A stretch of DNA of 64,000 nt, from positions 1-64,000 of the forward strand of contig CASEGC010000015.1 of assembly GCA_949287365.1 (NCBI GenBank). The letters are read 5' to 3'. The notes beneath the pieces are model-generated. The model was not told the DNA's origin. It made no database searches and was given only the letters and a program-made list of their open reading frames with translations. The first letter of the stretch is position 1. Each line of letters begins with the position of its first letter. The stretch comes from an uncultured Parabacteroides sp. (GTDB lineage Bacteria > Bacteroidota > Bacteroidia > Bacteroidales > Tannerellaceae). The position numbers were made by a program, and so were the translations under genes. Positions 59,491-64,000 of the stretch are shown one piece after another.

Positions 59491-61088
59491 TTCTTGCTCG
59501 CTTTTTTCTTCCTTGTTAATGTTTGGATACACTCGCGGCGCGGAATCAACACCGATACGCCTTTATACTCTATCTCCTCGCGGATGATTCGCTTCATCTC
59601 CTCGAAGTTCTTCTTCAATGGGACCATGACCCGGATATGCTCCGGCTCCACGCCTATGCCGGCGCAGATAGATTCCAACCGTCCCGTTCCCGCCGAGTCC
59701 TGGCCTCCGGTCATGGCGGTCGTCTCGTTGTCCGAGATGACGATGGTGATATTGGTCTTCTCGTTCACGCAATCCAGCAGGCCGGTCATTCCCGAATGGG
59801 TGAAGGTGGAATCGCCTATCACCGAGATGGCGGGGAACACGCCCGCGTCCGCCGCGCCTTTCGCCATCGTGATGGAAGCGCCCATATCGATGCAGGAATC
59901 GATGGCTTGAAAAGGAGGCAAGGCACCCAACGTATAACATCCGATGTCGCCGAAGACCTTCGCCGCGTCGCCATACTCGGCCACCACCTCGTTCAAGGCC
60001 TCGTACATGTCCCTGTGGCCGCAGCCTTGGCATAAAGCGGGCGGACGTTGCTCCACGATCTCTGGAATGGCGTAATAGCTCCGTATCTCCTTGCCCAAGG
60101 CCTTGCCCACGGCGTCCGGCGTAAGCTCGCCATCGCGCCGGAGCGTACCATCCAAACGTCCATGTATCGTCAGGTTCTTCGACAGGAAGCCTTTGATTTG
60201 CTCCTCCACCACGGGATAGCCCTCTTCCAGCACCAAGATTTCCTCGCACTCGCCCACGATTCTCTCCACCTGCTTCCGCGGGAGCGGATACTGGGATATC
60301 TTCAACACGGGATACTCGCACCCTTCGGGGAAATTCTCCGAAAGGTAATTGAACGCGATACCGGTGGCGATGATTCCCATCCTCTTGTTCGGCGCGTCGA
60401 TATATCTATTATATATAGAGCTCTCCGAGGCTTCCGTGAAGCTCTTCTGCGCGTCCAGCAGCACCCGGAAACGCTTGCGGGCCAACGCCGGCAACAGGAT
60501 GAAACGCTTACGCCCATCCTCCGGACAGCGCATGGCGTTCTCCGGCTTCGGCGCGCTCGTCTCCACCCCCGCGCGGGAATGCGCCATGCGCGTCGTGACC
60601 CGGAACAGGATAGGATAGCCCAACCGCTCGGACAGCTCGAACCCCTCGTATATCATGTCGTACGCCTCCTGCTGGCTGGAAGGCTCCAGCATCGGTATCA
60701 TGGCGAAGTTGCCATACACCCGGTTGTCTTGCTCGTTCTGCGAGGAGTGCATGGAGGGGTCGTCGGCGGTGACGATAATCATCCCCCCGTTGATTCCGCT
60801 CATCGCGGCGTTCATGAAGCAATCCGCCGCCACGTTCATGCCCACGTGCTTCATGCAACACAACGAGCGCTTGCCCGCGTAACTCATGCCCAAGGCCGCT
60901 TCCATGGCCGTTTTCTCATTCGCGCTCCAATGGCAATGTATGCCTCTCTCTTTCGCCACCGGAGAGTTCTGGACATACTCCATAATCTCCGTGGACGGGG
61001 TCCCCGGATAAGCGTACACGCCCGACAGACCGGCGTCGATAGCGGCCTGCGCTATCGCCTCATCCCCCAAAAATAAATGTTTTTCCAT
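59487..61088 (-). CDS. iorA: Indolepyruvate ferredoxin oxidoreductase, alpha subunit
   Basis: A 533-residue thiamine-diphosphate enzyme that oxidatively decarboxylates arylpyruvates from aromatic amino acids to aryl-acetyl-CoA and reduces ferredoxin. GVYAYPGTPSTEIMEYV opens the pyrimidine-binding half, with GMSYAGKRSLCCMKHVGMNV near 68 and SSQNEQDNRVYGNFAMIPML near 115. The diphosphate-binding half starts at RPPALCQGCGHRDMYEALNE near 350, with VIGDSTFTHSGMTGLLDCVN near 410. It ends soon after this region, with no C-terminal 4Fe-4S domain; archaeal alpha subunits carry one. Electrons may therefore leave through a separate ferredoxin. Confidence 0.95.
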   Translation of the reverse strand: MEKHLFLGDEAIAQAAIDAGLSGVYAYPGTPSTEIMEYVQNSPVAKERGIHCHWSANEKTAMEAALGMSYAGKRSLCCMKHVGMNVAADCFMNAAMSGINGGMIIVTADDPSMHSSQNEQDNRVYGNFAMIPMLEPSSQQEAYDMIYEGFELSERLGYPILFRVTTRMAHSRAGVETSAPKPENAMRCPEDGRKRFILLPALARKRFRVLLDAQKSFTEASESSIYNRYIDAPNKRMGIIATGIAFNYLSENFPEGCEYPVLKISQYPLPRKQVERIVGECEEILVLEEGYPVVEEQIKGFLSKNLTIHGRLDGTLRRDGELTPDAVGKALGKEIRSYYAIPEIVEQRPPALCQGCGHRDMYEALNEVVAEYGDAAKVFGDIGCYTLGALPPFQAIDSCIDMGASITMAKGAADAGVFPAISVIGDSTFTHSGMTGLLDCVNEKTNITIVISDNETTAMTGGQDSAGTGRLESICAGIGVEPEHIRVMVPLKKNFEEMKRIIREEIEYKGVSVLIPRRECIQTLTRKKKASKK

Positions 61089-61130
61089 GTTATCCTGATT
61101 ATCTTCAATATATAGATATTATCCGAAAGG

Positions 61131-61138
61131 CAAATGTA
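61131..61138 (-). promoter_or_regulatory. -7 promoter element (TACATTTG) for iorA-iorB
   Basis: A consensus TAnnTTTG box on the minus strand, 43 bp before the iorA ATG. The large hairpin element starts 94 bp further upstream. Confidence 0.55.
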
Positions 61139-61236
61139 CGAAGATAAAACGAGAAAAGCCCCCTATGCCTTTTGGATTTTCATCAAGAACGGCATCCGGC
61201 AAGCCATATAAGCCGTCGTCTCGCCTCCTCCCTATA

Positions 61237-61472
61237 CCCAAGTTTATCCCCATACGTGGGTAAAATAGGGAGAGCATAGGGAATAAAATATCTCATTATC
61301 CATGGGTAATCTTTAATCGGCGGCGGTGATTTTAGAATCAGCGGCGGTGATTATATAATCGTCGGCGGCGTTTTTAAAATCAGCGGCGGTGATTAATAAT
61401 TATCCATGAATGAACACATATTTTCCTCCTCATGCCCTCCCTATTTTACCCACGTATGGGGATAAACTTTGG
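61237..61472. repeat. 236-bp hairpin element with a central four-unit 21-bp array
   Basis: Arms of 41 bp (61237-61277 and 61432-61472) are reverse complements at 39 of 41 positions; weaker pairing continues on both sides. The centre holds four units at 61315, 61336, 61357 and 61378, exactly 21 bp apart. The best units are AATCA-GCGGCGG-TGATT dyads with a 4-bp AT spacer. Array centre and hairpin centre coincide within 2 bp. It lies in the 430-bp gap between mltG and the iorA promoter, with no gene inside. A palindromic miniature mobile element or a structured regulatory site are both possible. Confidence 0.93.
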
Positions 61473-61518
61473 TACGGGAAGGGATGGACGGACAGGCCTC
61501 TACGCGGTCATCAGGGGA

Positions 61519-62568
61519 TTAGCGGATGCCCCGCCGGTTCAGTTCCGCTTGATAGCGGGCGGCGTTGCGGCTATGCTCGGCGAGGGTCTTGGCGAAGTTG
61601 TGCCGCCCGGAAAGGTCTTCCTTGGCGCACATATACATATATTTATGATGGGTGTGGTTCAGCACGCCGTCCAGCCCGCGGATGGTAGGTATCCGCAAGG
61701 GTCCGGGCGGCAAGCCCGTATGCTTGTAGGTGTTATAGGGCGAGTCCACCTCCAGATGCTTGAACAGGATACGGCGCAAGGAGAAATCGCCCACGGCGAA
61801 CTTCACCGTAGGATCCGCCTGCAAGGGGATTCCCGCGCGGAGGCGGTTCAGGTAAAGCCCCGCCACGATGGGATACTCGTCGGGCGCGGCGGTCTCCTCC
61901 TCCACGATGGACGCCAAGATGGAGACCTCTACCGGCGTGAGGCCTATCTCCTTCGCCTTTGCGAGGCGGGCGGGGCTCCAGAAAGCGTCGTACTCCCGCT
62001 TCATCCGGCGCATGAACTTATCGGCGGAGATGTTCCAATAGACCTCGTCAGTGTTCGGGATGAAAAGCGTGAGGACCGTCTCCGTCGTGAAGCCCAAGGA
62101 GGCGCAATAGGCGGAGTCGTTCAACAGGCGCAGGAGAGCCTCCTTATCGAACATCAACTGCCCACCGATACGTTCCGCCAAGTCCTCTTTCGTACGGATA
62201 TTGTTGAACGTGACGCGGGCGGCGACCTGATGCCCCCTGCGAAGGTCGTCCAGCAGCTCCCAGTCGCTCATTCCCGGACGCACGGCGTATTTCCCGGTAC
62301 GCATCGACTCCGGATAACCCAGCCATCCGCCCAGGCGCGCGAAGTCCTTCACATGAAGGCAACGGGCGGAATCCTCCAATTGACGGCAAAGCGCGTCGAA
62401 ATCCATTCCTTCCTTTATATATATGTAGACCGTCCTCTCCGGCATGAAATTCGGAGCCCATACCATACGATACAGCTTGTAAAGACCCATCGCCACCGAC
62501 AAACCGATTACGCAAAGCGACGTGATAATCACCCCACGCCTTGAACGAACAAACCGACGCAAATCCAT
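61519..62568 (-). CDS. mltG: Endolytic murein transglycosylase MltG (YceG-like)
   Basis: A 349-residue inner-membrane enzyme that cleaves nascent peptidoglycan strands. One membrane anchor lies near the N-terminus (GVIITSLCVIGLSVAMGLYK, about 13-32). A LysM-like region follows, then the YceG domain with YWNISADKFMRRM and the catalytic Glu in ILASIVEEETAAPDEYP near residue 218. PLQADPTVKFAVGD, SPYNTYKHTGLPPGPL and the C-terminal HHKYMYMCA complete the family pattern. The start MDLRRFVRSRRG was chosen because a longer frame from 62601 overlaps the TACTTTTG promoter element. Confidence 0.95.
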   Translation of the reverse strand: MDLRRFVRSRRGVIITSLCVIGLSVAMGLYKLYRMVWAPNFMPERTVYIYIKEGMDFDALCRQLEDSARCLHVKDFARLGGWLGYPESMRTGKYAVRPGMSDWELLDDLRRGHQVAARVTFNNIRTKEDLAERIGGQLMFDKEALLRLLNDSAYCASLGFTTETVLTLFIPNTDEVYWNISADKFMRRMKREYDAFWSPARLAKAKEIGLTPVEVSILASIVEEETAAPDEYPIVAGLYLNRLRAGIPLQADPTVKFAVGDFSLRRILFKHLEVDSPYNTYKHTGLPPGPLRIPTIRGLDGVLNHTHHKYMYMCAKEDLSGRHNFAKTLAEHSRNAARYQAELNRRGIR

Positions 62569-62598
62569 AAATAAACGATTGAATATCAGAACGAGCGA

Positions 62599-62606
62599 CA
62601 AAAGTA
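62599..62606 (-). promoter_or_regulatory. -7 promoter element (TACTTTTG) for mltG
   Basis: TACTTTTG on the minus strand, 31 bp before the chosen mltG start at 62568. Confidence 0.5.
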
Positions 62607-62662
62607 GTATCTTTTTCCGAAAAAATGAGCGTGAAAGCCTTGTTTATTTAAAATTATCATTC

Positions 62663-62670
62663 TACCTTTG
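62663..62670 (+). promoter_or_regulatory. -7 promoter element (TACCTTTG) for tRNA-Ser
   Basis: A consensus TAnnTTTG box 32 bp before the tRNA, with TTG about 20 bp upstream of it. Confidence 0.6.
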
Positions 62671-62701
62671 CCACGCAATTCCGATAAAGGAGGAAACGCA
62701 C

Positions 62702-62788
62702 GGAAGTTTGGGTGAGTGGCTGAAACCAGCAGTTTGCTAAACTGCCGTACGGGTTACCGTACCGGGGGTTCGAATCCCCCAGCTTCCG
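62702..62788 (+). tRNA. tRNA-Ser (anticodon GCT)
   Basis: The 87-nt gene folds as a class II tRNA. The acceptor stem GGAAGTT pairs with AGCTTCC (one G-U) and is followed by discriminator G. The anticodon stem-loop CAGTTTGCTAAACTG gives anticodon GCT for AGC/AGU Ser codons. A long variable arm (CCGTACGGGTTACCGTACCG region) and a T arm GGGGGTTCGAATCCCCC are present. CCA is not encoded, so it depends on the CCA-adding enzyme. Confidence 0.97.
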
Positions 62789-62790
62789 CG

Positions 62791-62819
62791 AAGGCTACCG
62801 ACAAACCGGTAGCCTTTTT
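62791..62819 (+). terminator. Factor-independent terminator after tRNA-Ser
   Basis: AAGGCTACCG pairs with CGGTAGCCTT around a 6-nt loop and is followed by a T-run. Confidence 0.9.
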
Positions 62820-62889
62820 CTTTTTCAAGACCGACGATAACGCGACCAAAGCCCTTGGTTATGATTTCGTAAGGTTTTAACGCTTAATG

Positions 62890-63975
62890 TCAATCGACCT
62901 GAATCTCCTTTACGGGCTGAGTCTTCTTCGTGTCCAACGGCACCGCGCAATAACTGACTTTAGAGAAATCTATCGTACGCAAATTGACGCTACGGATTGA
63001 GCTATCGTACATCGTGCGGAAATAGATAACGCCATTCGCCATGTCCGTGGCGGAAGTCCACTGCGTAGCGCTTGGAATGTCGCAAGGCACTTTCCCCAAC
63101 GGAAACTCTATGCCTATCGGAATATCGAAGTTATTCAGTATCTGGAAACATTGGAAAACCGTCTCCCTGGCCGTCTCCCGCCGAGGCGCGCTCGTTTGAT
63201 AAAAGGCCGCCCGTACGAAGCGCGATGGAGGGGTCACATCGCCCGGAATACCCAAGAAGCCGCTGCCCGCCCCGAACGATTTCAATTCCACGTCTCCTAA
63301 CTGGCGTTCGGGGGCGGTTCCCGTGAAAAGATTCACGTAATTATGCAAGTTGGTCAGTTGCCAATCAAAATCCGGAGAATTCGTCAAGACACCCAACTTA
63401 TTCTCATGAAATCGAGGGACACCGTCTATTATCTCAAGAACCAACTGACGGCCGGACTTATCGGCGAATCGCCAATGGACGGCCGAAGCCCGCGGGTCCA
63501 CGTTCACGACATGTATCTTTTCCAGCCGTTCCCGCACGTCGTCCACGCTCGCGCACTCACCCAAGAGATAAGAGACCAATTGCAAGTCCGCGACACTCGT
63601 CTCCTTCCGCAAGCTATCGTATGCCTCATAACCGCCGTAATTAGGGAAATAAAACAGACCCGCAGAGAAACCCGCCTCATTCAGCCCCTCCGCCACGAAC
63701 TCCTCCCGCTCAACGGCCAAGCCTACATATCCATAACGCGCGGTGAAGGTCATGCCGTCAACCCCTGTCGGCGTATACGAGCGTCCGACATGTCCTCTCG
63801 GCACGATCACATATTGGCTGTTCAAGTCACTGCCACCCCACTCTATGGTACGCGCCACTATCGTCGTGTCGCCTTTACTTTTCAACGTAATGCCGGTACA
63901 AGCGTCCGCTGGAAGCGGGTTAACGCATAAACAAGCCAAAGCGCACACGCATCCGATAATCCGATTTTTTCTCAT
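62890..63975 (-). CDS. Choloylglycine hydrolase family protein (bile salt hydrolase / penicillin V acylase type)
   Basis: A 361-residue exported Ntn-hydrolase. The signal peptide is followed by the predicted nucleophile Cys in ADACTGITLKSKGDTTIVAR, which becomes N-terminal after cleavage. Other family residues are visible: Arg in ARTIEWGG near residue 44, Asn in GLNEAGFSAGLFYFP near 100, Asn in GVLTNSPDFDWQLTN near 198, and Arg in PSRFVRAAFYQT near 255. Members cleave the amide of conjugated bile acids or of penicillin V and acyl-homoserine lactones. Bile salts are the natural guess in a gut Bacteroidales, but the substrate is not decided by these residues. Confidence 0.9.
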   Translation of the reverse strand: MRKNRIIGCVCALACLCVNPLPADACTGITLKSKGDTTIVARTIEWGGSDLNSQYVIVPRGHVGRSYTPTGVDGMTFTARYGYVGLAVEREEFVAEGLNEAGFSAGLFYFPNYGGYEAYDSLRKETSVADLQLVSYLLGECASVDDVRERLEKIHVVNVDPRASAVHWRFADKSGRQLVLEIIDGVPRFHENKLGVLTNSPDFDWQLTNLHNYVNLFTGTAPERQLGDVELKSFGAGSGFLGIPGDVTPPSRFVRAAFYQTSAPRRETARETVFQCFQILNNFDIPIGIEFPLGKVPCDIPSATQWTSATDMANGVIYFRTMYDSSIRSVNLRTIDFSKVSYCAVPLDTKKTQPVKEIQVD

Positions 63976-64000
63976 GACAATAATCCTTTTTTATATATAA

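Noticed and set aside
1..64000. Prophage, insertion sequence or integrative-element genes
   Set aside because: No transposase, integrase, relaxase or phage structural motif was found in any of the plausible genes.

Overview
The window reads as chromosomal DNA of a gut Bacteroidales bacterium, most likely Parabacteroides or a close relative (inference; no marker-gene search was possible). The signs are a SusC/SusD locus with its own ECF sigma factor and FecR anti-sigma factor, a GH92 mannosidase, a GH109-type protein, a DUF1080 protein, a bile-salt-hydrolase-like enzyme, a FeoA-FeoB fusion, and promoters of the Bacteroidetes form (-7 element TAnnTTTG or TAnnTTCG). No phage, insertion sequence, CRISPR array or rRNA was seen. 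There is one tRNA, tRNA-Ser(GCT).

Layout. 0-1.4 kb: start of a Tat-exported GH109-like protein, cut by the window edge. 1.8-3.7 kb: recQ. 3.7-15.1 kb: an AT-rich polysaccharide-utilisation locus on the minus strand (sigma factor, FecR, SusC with STN domain, SusD, then two paralogous secreted proteins of unknown activity). 15.6-26.4 kb: housekeeping genes (prs, M13 peptidase, CCA-type nucleotidyltransferase, cyclophilin, AspT/YidE-like transporter, methyltransferase, HAD phosphatase, a small ORF). 26.5-31 kb: TlpA-like lipoprotein, M28 peptidase, fabD, tatA-tatC. 31-37 kb: GH92, an isoaspartyl peptidase/asparaginase, radA and an FAD dehydrogenase in one run. 37.7-40.4 kb: carboxynorspermidine-dehydrogenase-like gene, bcp, recA. 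40.5-45.8 kb: a tight surface-glycan operon (GNAT/FemAB-like, polysaccharide deacetylase-like, PIG-L-like, two glycosyltransferases) whose last genes are clearly GC-rich. 46-50.6 kb: folK, feoAB with a 54-residue Cys-rich partner, ugd. 50.7-53 kb: radical SAM/TIGR03915-type pair. 53-64 kb: DUF1080, queF-queC, a Cys-rich secreted protein, a frameshifted propeller lipoprotein gene, ferredoxin and TlpA genes, iorA-iorB, mltG, tRNA-Ser, bile-salt-hydrolase-like gene.

The most unusual content lies between genes. Five intergenic regions each carry an array of exactly four 19-bp imperfect palindromes at a 21-bp pitch (1580, 15325, 25016, 37465, 52075). They always lie upstream of a gene start and never between convergent genes. 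A sixth four-unit, 21-bp array with an unrelated sequence (61315-61398) sits at the centre of a 236-bp hairpin with 41-bp arms. Two arrays with a 42-bp period (18847 and 45782) fill convergent gaps and run into the stop codons of the minus-strand genes. A 24-bp array lies at 21790. Four-unit 21-bp architecture recurring in unrelated sequences, with 42 being 2 x 21, suggests helically phased protein-binding or structural elements. Coding-frame preservation is an alternative, because every period is a multiple of three.
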